Source: an uncultured Ruminococcus sp. (GTDB lineage Bacteria > Bacillota > Clostridia > Oscillospirales > Ruminococcaceae). From it: a stretch of DNA of 64,000 nt. Location of the stretch: contig CADAES010000009.1 in the NCBI GenBank assembly GCA_902786975.1, forward strand, positions 1 to 64,000, written 5' to 3'. Below the pieces are notes generated by a model. It was not told the origin of the DNA and did no database searches. It saw only the letters and a program-made list of their open reading frames with translations. Position numbers and translations under genes: made by a program. Each line of letters starts with the position of its first letter. Position 1 is the stretch's first letter. This document shows positions 34,236 through 42,374 of this stretch, piece after piece.

Positions 34236-34793
34236 ATGGCGGCGGCCGTAAAGATAGTCTGGACAGTTGTGCTGGGGCTTGTTGTGCTGACGAGCTATCC
34301 GGCAGTTATACACGCTTTTATCATCAGGCGCAGGACTGCGGCAAAGCGTGTTAAGCTCGAGCCTTTCGGCAGCAATGCGGTGATAATATACCCGTATCTT
34401 TCGGGCGGACTTGCGCTGGCAGGTGTTTACAGCCTTATCGCATTCACAAAAGACAAGGACTGGCTGCACATCGTGGTACTGGCGGCGGAGCTTCTTACGG
34501 CGCTTTTGTTTCTTATCATCTGGCTCAGCCGAAACAGTATTTATCTCACCGAAACTCATGTCATACTGCCGGACAGTGCAAGAGATGCCAAACAGTGCAG
34601 TTATAGCAGCGGCGTCGGGAAGGTCGAGTTCACATTCGGAACAAAGGTGTCGCAGCGCAGTCAGACTTTCAGCATCGTCGGTGATGCCGAGCTTGCCGAG
34701 AGGATCCTCAGGGAGAATTACAAATGTACCGGCAGACTTGTAGAGCTGAAAAATGACGATGATGATACCGAAGAAAACGAAGAGGATAATTAA
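34236..34793 (+). CDS. Membrane protein with soluble C-terminal domain
   Basis: 185 residues. Three hydrophobic helices (about 5-28, 50-65, 75-97), a beta-rich soluble part (about 100-160) and an acidic tail of Asp/Glu. AAAGGGA lies 10 bases before the ATG at 34236; the longer frame to 34182 overlaps the preceding gene. Function unknown. Fourth element of the T-box operon, 30 bases before tyrS. Confidence 0.65.
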   Translation: MAAAVKIVWTVVLGLVVLTSYPAVIHAFIIRRRTAAKRVKLEPFGSNAVIIYPYLSGGLALAGVYSLIAFTKDKDWLHIVVLAAELLTALLFLIIWLSRNSIYLTETHVILPDSARDAKQCSYSSGVGKVEFTFGTKVSQRSQTFSIVGDAELAERILRENYKCTGRLVELKNDDDDTEENEEDN

Positions 34794-34823
34794 ATCATAT
34801 AAATCAAAACGGAGGAAATGAAA

Positions 34824-36041
34824 ATGACTTGTTACGAAGAACTTGTAAGGCGTGGGCTTATAGCTCAGGTCACGGACGAGAAAGAGATCAGCAATATGAT
34901 CAACAACGGAAAGGCAGTTTTCTACATCGGGTTTGACCCGACAGCAGACAGCCTGCACGTCGGGCACTTTATGGCGCTGTGCCTTATGAAGAGGCTCCAG
35001 ATGGCAGGCAACAAGCCTATCGCACTTATCGGCGGCGGAACCGGAATGATAGGCGACCCGTCCGGCAAGACCGATATGAGAAAGATGCTGACAAAGGAAA
35101 CTATCCAGCACAACGTGGAGTGCTTCAAAAAGCAGATGAGCCGTTTTATCGACTTTTCCGACGGCAAGGCAATGGTAGTCAATAACGCCGACTGGCTGCT
35201 CGACCTTAACTACATCGATGTTCTGCGTGAGGTCGGAGCTTGCTTCTCGGTAAACAAGATGCTCACCTTTGAGTGCTACAAGCAGAGAATGGAGAGGGGA
35301 CTGACCTTCCTCGAGTTCAACTATATGATAATGCAGTCTTACGACTTCTATATGCTGTTCCAGAAGTACGGCTGCAATATGCAGTTCGGCGGCGACGACC
35401 AGTGGGCAAATATGCTCGGGGGTACGGAGCTTATCAGAAAGAAGCTCGGCAAGGACGCTCACGCAATGACGATCACACTGCTTCTCAATTCCGAGGGACA
35501 GAAAATGGGCAAGACCGTCGGCGGCGCAGTATGGCTCGACCCTGAAAAGACCTCACCTTACGATTTCTATCAGTATTGGAGAAACGTTGATGACGCAGAT
35601 GTTATCAAGTGCCTGAAGCTGCTGACCTTCGTTCCTATAGAGCAGATCGAGGAAATGGAAAAGACAATGCAGGGTGCAGAGCTTAACAAGGCTAAGGAGC
35701 TGCTCGCTTATGAGCTGACAAAGCTCGTTCACGGCGAGCAGGAGGCTAAAAAGGCTGACGATGCTGCAAAAGCTATATTTGCAAAGGGCGGCGTAAGCGA
35801 CGATATGCCTACCACCGAGATAGACGCAAGTGAGCTTGACGGTGGAAAGATAGGCGTGCTCACACTGCTTGTAAAGTGCGGATTGTGCGCATCCAACGGC
35901 GACGCAAGAAGGCTCGTCACACAGGGCGGAGTAAGCATCAACGACGAAAAGGTCACCGACCCCAAGGCAATGATAGACCTCACCGATGCGGTCATCATCA
36001 AGAAGGGCAAAAAGGTGTTCCACAAAGCAGCAGCAAAGTAA
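34824..36041 (+). CDS. tyrS: Tyrosyl-tRNA synthetase
   Basis: 405 residues, class I synthetase of the TyrRS small form. The HIGH-like motif is in [11 protein letters not shown] (about 40-50). [22 protein letters not shown] (about 173-194) holds the tyrosine and ATP site. KMSKS is [10 protein letters not shown] (about 226-235). The C-terminal 60 or so residues form an S4 RNA-binding domain. Two ATGs lie at 34818 and 34824; GGAGG is 8 bases before the second, which is chosen. No promoter lies just upstream, so tyrS is read from the T-box promoter at 32221 through three membrane genes. Confidence 0.97.
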   Translation: MTCYEELVRRGLIAQVTDEKEISNMINNGKAVFYIGFDPTADSLHVGHFMALCLMKRLQMAGNKPIALIGGGTGMIGDPSGKTDMRKMLTKETIQHNVECFKKQMSRFIDFSDGKAMVVNNADWLLDLNYIDVLREVGACFSVNKMLTFECYKQRMERGLTFLEFNYMIMQSYDFYMLFQKYGCNMQFGGDDQWANMLGGTELIRKKLGKDAHAMTITLLLNSEGQKMGKTVGGAVWLDPEKTSPYDFYQYWRNVDDADVIKCLKLLTFVPIEQIEEMEKTMQGAELNKAKELLAYELTKLVHGEQEAKKADDAAKAIFAKGGVSDDMPTTEIDASELDGGKIGVLTLLVKCGLCASNGDARRLVTQGGVSINDEKVTDPKAMIDLTDAVIIKKGKKVFHKAAAK

Positions 36042-36047
36042 AAAGAA

Positions 36048-36074
36048 AAAGGCTTGGTTTAAAAACCAAGCCTT
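36048..36074. terminator. Bidirectional terminator after tyrS
   Basis: A perfect 13-bp stem AAAGGCTTGGTTT with AAACCAAGCCTTT and a single-base loop centre; T-rich on both sides. The rest of the gap to 36167 holds a small hairpin (36116-36133) and the sequence AGTTTTCCCC. Confidence 0.88.
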
Positions 36075-36167
36075 TGTTATTAGTGCAGGGGTTCTCCGGA
36101 AAGAGTCCGTTAGACGGTTTGCCCTCCGGCAAACATAATTTATCTGTGATGAGTTTTCCCCAATAAA

Positions 36168-37316
36168 CTACATAAGCCATGTGAAATTGTCGTCGGTATT
36201 AAGAAAATCGACGTTATAGAGCAATATCACCTTTTCAATGCCATTTTTCTTTACATACTCCGAGACTGTCGGTTTTGAGGCGTCGTGATAGTATCTGAGG
36301 TCTATCATCGATACGTCCGAGTACATACTTGTAAAATACGGCATAGCGCAGTTTGCGTAGCTGTCCTTCAGGATAAGCACTTTTTTGTTCTGCTGTGCGC
36401 CCTCGGACTTTATCTCGATAAGCGGGAAATTGCCGCCGAGGAAGGTGGAATACTTATCCTTTTTATCCTCAAACGAGCTGTCGAACAGGCTGTCCGAGGT
36501 CTTGTCCTTGTCAACGTACTCGACGCTGAGCTTTGTGTTCTTATCGGTATAGAGCTTCATAGTTTCTTTTTGCGCAAACGCCGAGGGAGCTTTGGAATAG
36601 AGCGTCCCGAGGAAGCCGTTGAGCTCTTTGCAGGAATACTCCGCCTTGAGGGCGTCCTCGCCGAGGAATTTCATAAAGCCGTCAAATGCTGCTCTTGCGC
36701 CGTCGGACGTCCAGTGGTGGTCGGTCTTATAGTAAGCCTGCGTGCCGTCGGATACAGCTTTTTTCAGCTCATCCATCGGGCAGTAGAGCTTTATCTTGGC
36801 GCTGAGAAGCTCTTTTACCTTGTCAACGGTCTTGTTCTGGTCCTGCGTAACTGCGGTAGAGGGGAGCTTGTCGTCCATTACGCTGATGCTGTTGGGAACG
36901 AGCATCATATCTATCTCGGTGTCGGGGCAGAACGAAACGAAGTCGTTTATGAAGCCGACATTCTTTTTTATCTGCTCGGTGTTTTCCTTATAGTCCTGGA
37001 GGTAGTAGCCGTCCTTTCCGAAATACACTCCGTTTTGCAGGTCGTGAAGGAGCAGTCTGTCCGCATCGGTCTTGAGCGTTACAAGCTCGTCCTTCATAGG
37101 CAGCTGGTCGGAGATGTACTTTTCAAGCTCCTGTGTGAACTTGCCTTCTTTAAGGCTTTTCCAGCTGAAGGTCGGAAACTGCGTGAGGTTCCTGTTCTCC
37201 ATTTCGGAAAACTCCCTGTCCTTCAGCAGAAAGCTCCAGACAGCGAAGCCGAAAATGAAAAGCAGAAAGACGCTGACCATAATGACTTGAGATATCCTTT
37301 CGGTCTTTTTATCCAT
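36168..37316 (-). CDS. DHHW family protein, surface acylation partner
   Basis: 382 residues. A single membrane helix near the start (about 10-32) anchors a soluble extracellular domain. TDHHWTSDGA (about 205-214) is the DHHW motif, and the sequence around PNSISVMDDKLP and VLILKDSYAN (about 325-334) follows the AlgX/AlgJ-like SGNH-type fold. Such proteins work with MBOAT acyltransferases to add acyl groups to extracellular glycans. AGGAGG of its ribosome site overlaps the TAG of the MBOAT gene and is 8 bases before the ATG at 37316. Confidence 0.88.
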   Translation of the reverse strand: MDKKTERISQVIMVSVFLLFIFGFAVWSFLLKDREFSEMENRNLTQFPTFSWKSLKEGKFTQELEKYISDQLPMKDELVTLKTDADRLLLHDLQNGVYFGKDGYYLQDYKENTEQIKKNVGFINDFVSFCPDTEIDMMLVPNSISVMDDKLPSTAVTQDQNKTVDKVKELLSAKIKLYCPMDELKKAVSDGTQAYYKTDHHWTSDGARAAFDGFMKFLGEDALKAEYSCKELNGFLGTLYSKAPSAFAQKETMKLYTDKNTKLSVEYVDKDKTSDSLFDSSFEDKKDKYSTFLGGNFPLIEIKSEGAQQNKKVLILKDSYANCAMPYFTSMYSDVSMIDLRYYHDASKPTVSEYVKKNGIEKVILLYNVDFLNTDDNFTWLM

Positions 37317-37328
37317 TACGGTCACCTC

Positions 37329-38744
37329 CTAAAATCTGAAATAAAGGAAAGGGTTGAACGAGCCGCCTGCGAGGTATGCGGTCGAAAGAATAAGTATCGC
37401 TGCGACCATCACCGGCTGCACAACACAGCTGTACACGACGGGGAAGCCCTTGCTGACCGCTGCGCCGAGCTTTTTGACAAGCGGGGTAGATGCAATTATA
37501 AGGATAACGAATGTTATTGCGTATGTCGCAAGCCAAGAAAGCGCCTGATCGTTCACAAGGTCGATGCCTGAAAGCCCGAACATATTTTTGAAATTCTGAG
37601 ACAGCTTGCCGAAATCGTCGAATGCGAAGATGCCCCAGCCGATGACTATCAGTATAAGGGCGTATATGTGTCCGATAGCTTTGGGGAGCTTTTTCAGCCC
37701 CTTGAGCAGGAACAGTTTTTCGCACAGCAGTATCACGCCGAAGTACACGCCCCAGATCATAAAGTTCCAGTTTGCGCCGTGCCAGAAGCCTGTTAAGAAC
37801 CAGACTATCATAATATTGACGCACTGTCTGAGCTTGCCCTTGCGGTTTCCGCCGAGGGGGATGTAGACGTAATCTCTGAACCAGCTGGAAAGCGACATAT
37901 GCCAGCGCCTCCAGAACTCGGTTATCGAGTTTGAGATGTACGGATAGTTGAAGTTTTCGAGGAAGTCAAAGCCGAACATTTTTCCCAGACCGATAGCCAT
38001 ATCCGAGTAGCCCGAGAAATCGAAGTATATCTGGAATGTATATGCGATTATGCCCAGCCACGATGCAAGCACGCTCATATCGCTCTGCGGGGTATTGCTT
38101 ATCGTTTCAAACAGAAATCCGATATTGTTTCCGAGAAGCACCTTTTTTCCAAGACCTATAGTAAAGCGCTTCACGCCCTCGGCAAAGTTGCTCATATTCT
38201 CTTTGCGCTTTTTCATCTGCTCCTCGACGTCCTTGTATCTTACGATAGGACCTGCGATGAGCTGTGGGAAAAGTGCGACATAGGTACCGAGGATAAGGTA
38301 GTTTTTCTGCGCCTTTACGTCGCCTCTGTAAACGTCGATGACATAGGAGAGCGTCTGGAAGCTGTAAAACGAGATGCCTATCGGCATCACGAGCCCGAGC
38401 TTTCCTATATCCGAGCCGAAGATGCTGTTTATGTTGGTGATGAAGAAGTTGGTATACTTGAAAAACAACAGCAGTCCCATATTCCACAGCACTGCGGTTA
38501 TCAGCGCCACTCTCGGCACCCATTTGCTCCTGCCCTTGACGGTCTTGTCTGCCAGCAGTCCCGTGATATACGCCACTATCGTAGATACTATCATCAGGAA
38601 CACATAAACAGGCTCGCCCCAGGCATAGAACACAAGGCTGAATATAAACAGTATCAGATTGCGGACTTTACGGGGGGCAATATAATAAAGTATAAGTACT
38701 GCGGGCAGAAATACAAAGAGGAAGAACGTGCTTGAAAACACCAT
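37329..38744 (-). CDS. MBOAT family O-acyltransferase (AlgI/DltB-like)
   Basis: 471 residues with about ten or more membrane helices. WRRWHMSLSSWFRDYVYIPL (about 277-296) and LTGFWHGANWNFMIWG (about 314-329) hold the two conserved His of the MBOAT family. It should pass an acyl group, usually acetyl, across the membrane to a surface polymer; the polymer is unknown. It is upstream of the DHHW gene by 12 bases. A 282-base gap with a MITE-like element separates it from the DUF4358 gene. Confidence 0.93.
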   Translation of the reverse strand: MVFSSTFFLFVFLPAVLILYYIAPRKVRNLILFIFSLVFYAWGEPVYVFLMIVSTIVAYITGLLADKTVKGRSKWVPRVALITAVLWNMGLLLFFKYTNFFITNINSIFGSDIGKLGLVMPIGISFYSFQTLSYVIDVYRGDVKAQKNYLILGTYVALFPQLIAGPIVRYKDVEEQMKKRKENMSNFAEGVKRFTIGLGKKVLLGNNIGFLFETISNTPQSDMSVLASWLGIIAYTFQIYFDFSGYSDMAIGLGKMFGFDFLENFNYPYISNSITEFWRRWHMSLSSWFRDYVYIPLGGNRKGKLRQCVNIMIVWFLTGFWHGANWNFMIWGVYFGVILLCEKLFLLKGLKKLPKAIGHIYALILIVIGWGIFAFDDFGKLSQNFKNMFGLSGIDLVNDQALSWLATYAITFVILIIASTPLVKKLGAAVSKGFPVVYSCVVQPVMVAAILILSTAYLAGGSFNPFLYFRF

Positions 38745-38779
38745 TTTCTCAGATCACCAAACCTTTAAGGATAAGTAAA

Positions 38780-38951
38780 GGCAACACCGCACGATCATTG
38801 TGCGTCAGATGCGCAGTCAGATTTTTCGTCAGAGTGTATAAATTTGACGCAGGCGGGCTGGCGCCAGGCAAGGAAAAATTGTGTACTATGACGGAAAATA
38901 TACAAGCAGATGGCGTGCAAAGGCGTTAGCCGGTGGTTGTGCGGTGCTGCC
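38780..38951. mobile_element. MITE-like element with 13-bp terminal inverted repeats
   Basis: Ends are GGCAACACCGCAC (38780-38792) and GTGCGGTGCTGCC (38939-38951), inverted repeats with one mismatch. TAAA stands directly outside both ends, fitting a 4-bp target duplication. The interior of 146 bases is non-coding, with a hairpin CGCAC/GTGCG at the left end and TCAGA/TGACG repeats. No transposase gene lies inside. It lies 35 bases upstream of the MBOAT start and may separate that gene from the DUF4358/SGNH transcript. Confidence 0.7.
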
Positions 38952-38978
38952 TAAAAAAGTCAGAATACTAAATCAAGC

Positions 38979-39007
38979 CATGCTCCGCCGCACAGCGGCA
39001 GAACATG
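38979..39007 (-). terminator. Hairpin after the DUF4358 gene
   Basis: A 12-bp stem (38979-38990 with 38996-39007, two wobbles) lies 19 bases after the stop at 39027. No direct T run follows, so it could be a weak terminator or only an mRNA-end hairpin. Confidence 0.45.
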
Positions 39008-39026
39008 ACCGATAGATACAAAAATA

Positions 39027-39602
39027 TTAGCCGATAGCGTTCTTAGCTGCCTCGTTGTTGTTTGTGAGGAACAGGAAAACGTAGTTGCCGTCTACAACGA
39101 GCACGGGGTCGTTGAGCTTGGTCATCTCAGCGGGAACGTAGTCCTTGAATGCGTTTTTCTGGTTCTCGATACGAGTCTCAAGAGCAGCCTTGATCTCGTT
39201 TGCAGCGTTCTCGTCGTTAGCCTCGAAGCAGTCGATCTCGTGAGCCGAAGCACCCGAAGCGTCTACATAGCAGACAGCCTCTTTGTAGAGGTCCTTCTTA
39301 ACGCCGATCATTCTTTCGATCCTTGCGTCGTCAAACTTGGTCATTGTGCCCTTTACAGCATCATCCAGCGAATCCTTTACCTTCTCGGCGATAGCGTTGA
39401 GGTCCTTGGCGGTCTTCTGCTCTGTTGTGGCAGCTGTTGTGCTGTCGGGGCTGCTTGAAGACTCAGCGGCTGATGAAGAGCTTGCTGTGCTGCTTGTCTT
39501 GGTGTCAGCTGTGCTTGAGGAATCACTGCCGCATGAAGCGAATGCCATGGTCGATGCCAGTGCTGCAGCAACAACTGCACATATTAATTTCTTTGATCTC
39601 AT
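39027..39602 (-). CDS. DUF4358-like lipoprotein
   Basis: 191 residues. Signal peptide ends AFASC (Cys about 24). A Ser/Thr linker runs to about 60. The mature domain of about 130 residues with MIGVKKDLYKEAVCY (about 98-112) and ALETRIENQKNAFKDY resembles DUF4358, a family often encoded with DHHW and MBOAT proteins. GGAAAGG lies about 5 bases before the ATG at 39602; the GTG at 39620 lies inside that ribosome site region. It follows the SGNH gene after 38 bases. Confidence 0.78.
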   Translation of the reverse strand: MRSKKLICAVVAAALASTMAFASCGSDSSSTADTKTSSTASSSSAAESSSSPDSTTAATTEQKTAKDLNAIAEKVKDSLDDAVKGTMTKFDDARIERMIGVKKDLYKEAVCYVDASGASAHEIDCFEANDENAANEIKAALETRIENQKNAFKDYVPAEMTKLNDPVLVVDGNYVFLFLTNNNEAAKNAIG

Positions 39603-39640
39603 AAATACCTTTCCTTTCACTTTTTGATGTTTATTTTTAT

Positions 39641-40567
39641 TTAAGTGTTGTCAATAATGTAATTCAGCCAGTACTTGCAGTACTCTATCGACAGGTGGAC
39701 GCCGTCGGTGCTCGCCTCCTCGGGAAGTTGTCCGTTATCGTCCGCAACTGCGCTGTCGCACGCCAGATATACACAGCCGTTCTCGTTTGCAAAACGCTGG
39801 ATATACTCGTTGAGCGTCCTTACGTTCTCGTTGTTTATCGCATCGCCCTGCATAGCTCTTGAACCTGTCACGGGCAGTATGGACTCGGCATATATCTTTG
39901 CATCGGGGCTGTACTGACGGATAGTCTGAACAAGCCTTGCGTAGTACTGGATAAAGCTGTCGTAATACGGCCAGCCCATTTCATTGGTGCCGAAGTTTAT
40001 ATAGACACGCCCGAACTTGTGACCCTGTGCGAGTGCATCTTCGACCGTTCCCATATTGCCGTTGTCAAGTCTTATCGACTGCGTTTCAAAGCAGGTCTGT
40101 ATATTAAGACCGATACTGCAGTAGAAGGTAGCTTTGGGCCTGTCGCAGTTATTGTAAAGACCGACCGTTCTCGAATCCCCTATGAACAGGGCGTCGTCAA
40201 GCTCGTCGTTCAGGTCTTTCGGAGCCGAATAGGGGTGAAGGTCTGTCGGTGTATCGGGCTGAGGCTGGTCTGACGCAGAGCTGCTTTCGCTGCTGTCGGA
40301 GCTGTCCGCTGAGGGAACAGAGCTGCTGTCGGCAGAGGACGAGCTGTCGCTTTGCGGTAGCGAACTGCTGTTGCTTGCTGTTGAGCTGCTGTTTCTTGAA
40401 GAACTGTCGGCGGACGAAAATGTGAAAAACACTGTTCGCTTGCCTGCGGAATGTATCATCCAGCCGACTGCAAAAACCACGCACACGAAGCAGCACAGAG
40501 TAAACAGGCTCTGATGCAGACGCACACGGCTGCGCTGCTTAGCGTTTTTATCAGTTTTAGGTCTCAT
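39641..40567 (-). CDS. SGNH/GDSL-type esterase, membrane anchored
   Basis: 308 residues. An N-terminal membrane helix (about 20-40), a Ser-rich linker (about 50-100), then a SGNH hydrolase domain. FIGDSRTVG (about 126-134) is block I with the catalytic Ser, INFGTNEMG (about 190-198) block III with the Asn, and TDGVHLSIEY (about 286-295) block V with Asp and His. All catalytic residues are present. It likely removes or transfers acetyl groups on surface glycans and belongs with the DUF4358, MBOAT and DHHW genes that follow. Transcribed from the promoter at 40640-40612. Confidence 0.9.
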   Translation of the reverse strand: MRPKTDKNAKQRSRVRLHQSLFTLCCFVCVVFAVGWMIHSAGKRTVFFTFSSADSSSRNSSSTASNSSSLPQSDSSSSADSSSVPSADSSDSSESSSASDQPQPDTPTDLHPYSAPKDLNDELDDALFIGDSRTVGLYNNCDRPKATFYCSIGLNIQTCFETQSIRLDNGNMGTVEDALAQGHKFGRVYINFGTNEMGWPYYDSFIQYYARLVQTIRQYSPDAKIYAESILPVTGSRAMQGDAINNENVRTLNEYIQRFANENGCVYLACDSAVADDNGQLPEEASTDGVHLSIEYCKYWLNYIIDNT

Positions 40568-40611
40568 TATATCATTATTCCTTATCGTTCCACATCTTCA
40601 CATATGATATT

Positions 40612-40640
40612 ATGATACCACAACCGCACGTATTTTTCAA
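40612..40640 (-). promoter_or_regulatory. Promoter of the SGNH-DUF4358 genes
   Basis: Minus strand TTGAAA (40640-40635), 17 bases, TATCAT (40617-40612). The leader to 40567 is about 40 bases. The remaining gap (40641-40778) shows nothing else. Confidence 0.7.
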
Positions 40641-40778
40641 GACATTTTGCTGATTTAACAATTATTTTTCAAAAGAATGTACACTTTGCACAAAAAAGCG
40701 AAAAAAATTGGACTGCACTGGTGGAAAAGTACAGTAATTCGGGCTCGCACAGTATGCAGACTGCTGATTTGTCACGTT

Positions 40779-40820
40779 AAAAAACGGCAAAAGCCGCTGC
40801 CCTCAGAAGGGAACAGCGGC
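40779..40820 (-). terminator. Terminator of the maf gene
   Basis: Stem GCCGCTG (40793-40799) with CAGCGGC (40814-40820) plus CCC/GGG, followed on the minus strand by TTTTGCCGTTTTTT. About 30 bases after the maf stop. Confidence 0.75.
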
Positions 40821-40850
40821 ATATTGTATCACAAATATCCAGCCCGAGGC

Positions 40851-41447
40851 TCACTCGTTTTGCAAAAAGCCATCGAGGCGTGCGGCAAGCTCGCTGACGG
40901 GCAGACCGACTACGTTATAGAACTCTCCGTCGAGCTTCTCGACGAGAAGCGAGCCCATACCCTGTATGCCGTAAGCGCCTGCCTTATCCATAGGCTCTCC
41001 GCTTTTGACGTAGATATCTATATCCTCCTCGGTGAGCTGTCTGAATGTCACTTTTGTTGTGACCGAGAAGGTGAGAAAGCGTTTTTTATAGCCGACAGTC
41101 ACGCCGCTTATAACGCTGTGTTCTCTGCCTGAAAGCGCACGCAGCATTCTTTTGGCGTCCTCCTCGTCGGCAGGTTTGCCGAAAATTGCTCCGCTGCATA
41201 TCACGACGGTATCGCAGCCGATGACGATGCTGTCGTCGTAGACATCTGCGATACAGCGGCATTTGACATCGGAAAGGTATTCGGCGGCTTTGAGCGTGGA
41301 CACATCCCTGGGCAGCCTTTCGCTGCACTCGGGTGGGATAACTCTGAACTGTGGGCAGATGAGCTTGATAAGCTCACGCCTTCTCGGTGAAGACGATGCG
41401 AGTATAACATCGTATTCTCTGAGGGTATCACGGATAGACAATGACAT
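40851..41447 (-). CDS. maf: Maf-family nucleoside triphosphate pyrophosphatase
   Basis: 198 residues, usual size. Maf proteins hydrolyse non-canonical or modified nucleoside triphosphates and act in a checkpoint of cell division. ILASSSPRRRELI (about 15-27) is the Ser-rich phosphate loop, SERLPRD follows, and IGCDTVV (about 74-80) with KPADEEDAKRML and GAYGIQGMG are conserved. The frame continues to 41630, but AAAGGA precedes the ATG at 41447 and the extension overlaps the next terminator. Confidence 0.92.
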   Translation of the reverse strand: MSLSIRDTLREYDVILASSSPRRRELIKLICPQFRVIPPECSERLPRDVSTLKAAEYLSDVKCRCIADVYDDSIVIGCDTVVICSGAIFGKPADEEDAKRMLRALSGREHSVISGVTVGYKKRFLTFSVTTKVTFRQLTEEDIDIYVKSGEPMDKAGAYGIQGMGSLLVEKLDGEFYNVVGLPVSELAARLDGFLQNE

Positions 41448-41512
41448 TAAAAAGACCGTCCTTTTTAGAAATAAGATGTAAGAGGTAAGATGTAAGAATA
41501 AAGAGAATTGCA

Positions 41513-41541
41513 ATAAAAACAGGCGGAGAGCACCGCCTGTT
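41513..41541 (-). terminator. Terminator of the zinc-ribbon gene
   Basis: Stem AACAGGCGG (41518-41526) with CCGCCTGTT (41533-41541), then T5 on the minus strand. Confidence 0.8.
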
Positions 41542-41553
41542 CTGTGGTCATTA

Positions 41554-42357
41554 TTAGAGCTTAGCGCCGCACTGTGAGCAGAACGCAACGCCCGAGGGTT
41601 CCTTATGTCCGCACTGCGAGCAGAAAACAAAGCTTTCTGCGGCAGCAGCTGCGGGAGCTGCGGGGGTATCGCTGATGACCGGAGCAGCGGTGGTAACAGG
41701 GTCGTCGTTTGTAATTGTCGTTTCGGTGATAGGCTCAGCTGCGGGAGCCTGTGTCATCTCGGGAGCAGCCGGAGCTGTCGGTGCGGGAGCCGCAGCAGGT
41801 GCAGCGGTCGGAACAGGAGGAACGGTAGGTATATCGTTCATCGGAGGCATCGGTGCGACAGGAGCCTGAACGGGCTGAGCGTTGTTTGCGCCGGGAGCCA
41901 TATTTCTGTTCGGGTTGGAAGGCGAGTTGCCTGCGCCGCCGGGAGTGAATGCAGGTCTCTGATTGAAGCCGGGCTGTGCGCCGCCGTTGTTCATCGGCAT
42001 ACCGCCGTTCATACCGTTATTCATCGGTGCGCCGCCCATACCCATAACAGGAGGCTGCTGAGTTCCGCACGACGGACAGAAGGAAACTGCCATAGGTATC
42101 TCTGCCGAGCATTTTACGCACAGCTTGTTGCCTCTTGCGCCAATAAGGTCCTTATTGAGCTGCTGGAGCCTTGCAAGGCAGTCGTCGATGTTTTTTGCAG
42201 AGTTCTGAACATACTGCTCGTCGGCAAGCTTATCCTTGAGATTGAGCTTTACATATCTTCCCAGATCGGTATACAGCTCGTTGATCTGAGCGTGTGTCTG
42301 CTGGATCTGTGTGTTTATTGCCCTTTCCTGCGGGCTGACGTTTGAAAAAAATCCCAT
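41554..42357 (-). CDS. Double zinc-ribbon protein with Pro/Ala-rich linker
   Basis: 267 residues. An N-terminal helical region (about 8-65) with coiled-coil character, then a zinc ribbon CVKCSAEIP...CPSCG (about 74-93). A long Met/Asn/Gly and Pro/Ala-rich linker (about 97-240) leads to a second ribbon CSQCGHKE...CSQCG at the very end. Such zinc-ribbon proteins are common in Firmicutes, and their partners are unknown. GAGGTG lies 6 bases before the ATG at 42357. It follows the SpoIID-like gene after 17 bases, so the two form an operon. Confidence 0.8.
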   Translation of the reverse strand: MGFFSNVSPQERAINTQIQQTHAQINELYTDLGRYVKLNLKDKLADEQYVQNSAKNIDDCLARLQQLNKDLIGARGNKLCVKCSAEIPMAVSFCPSCGTQQPPVMGMGGAPMNNGMNGGMPMNNGGAQPGFNQRPAFTPGGAGNSPSNPNRNMAPGANNAQPVQAPVAPMPPMNDIPTVPPVPTAAPAAAPAPTAPAAPEMTQAPAAEPITETTITNDDPVTTAAPVISDTPAAPAAAAAESFVFCSQCGHKEPSGVAFCSQCGAKL

Positions 42358-42374
42358 AGTATTCACCTCATGAT

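Noticed and set aside
34200..35462. A 420-residue minus-strand frame opposite tyrS
   Set aside because: Shadow of the tyrS and upstream membrane genes; composition is that of an antisense frame.
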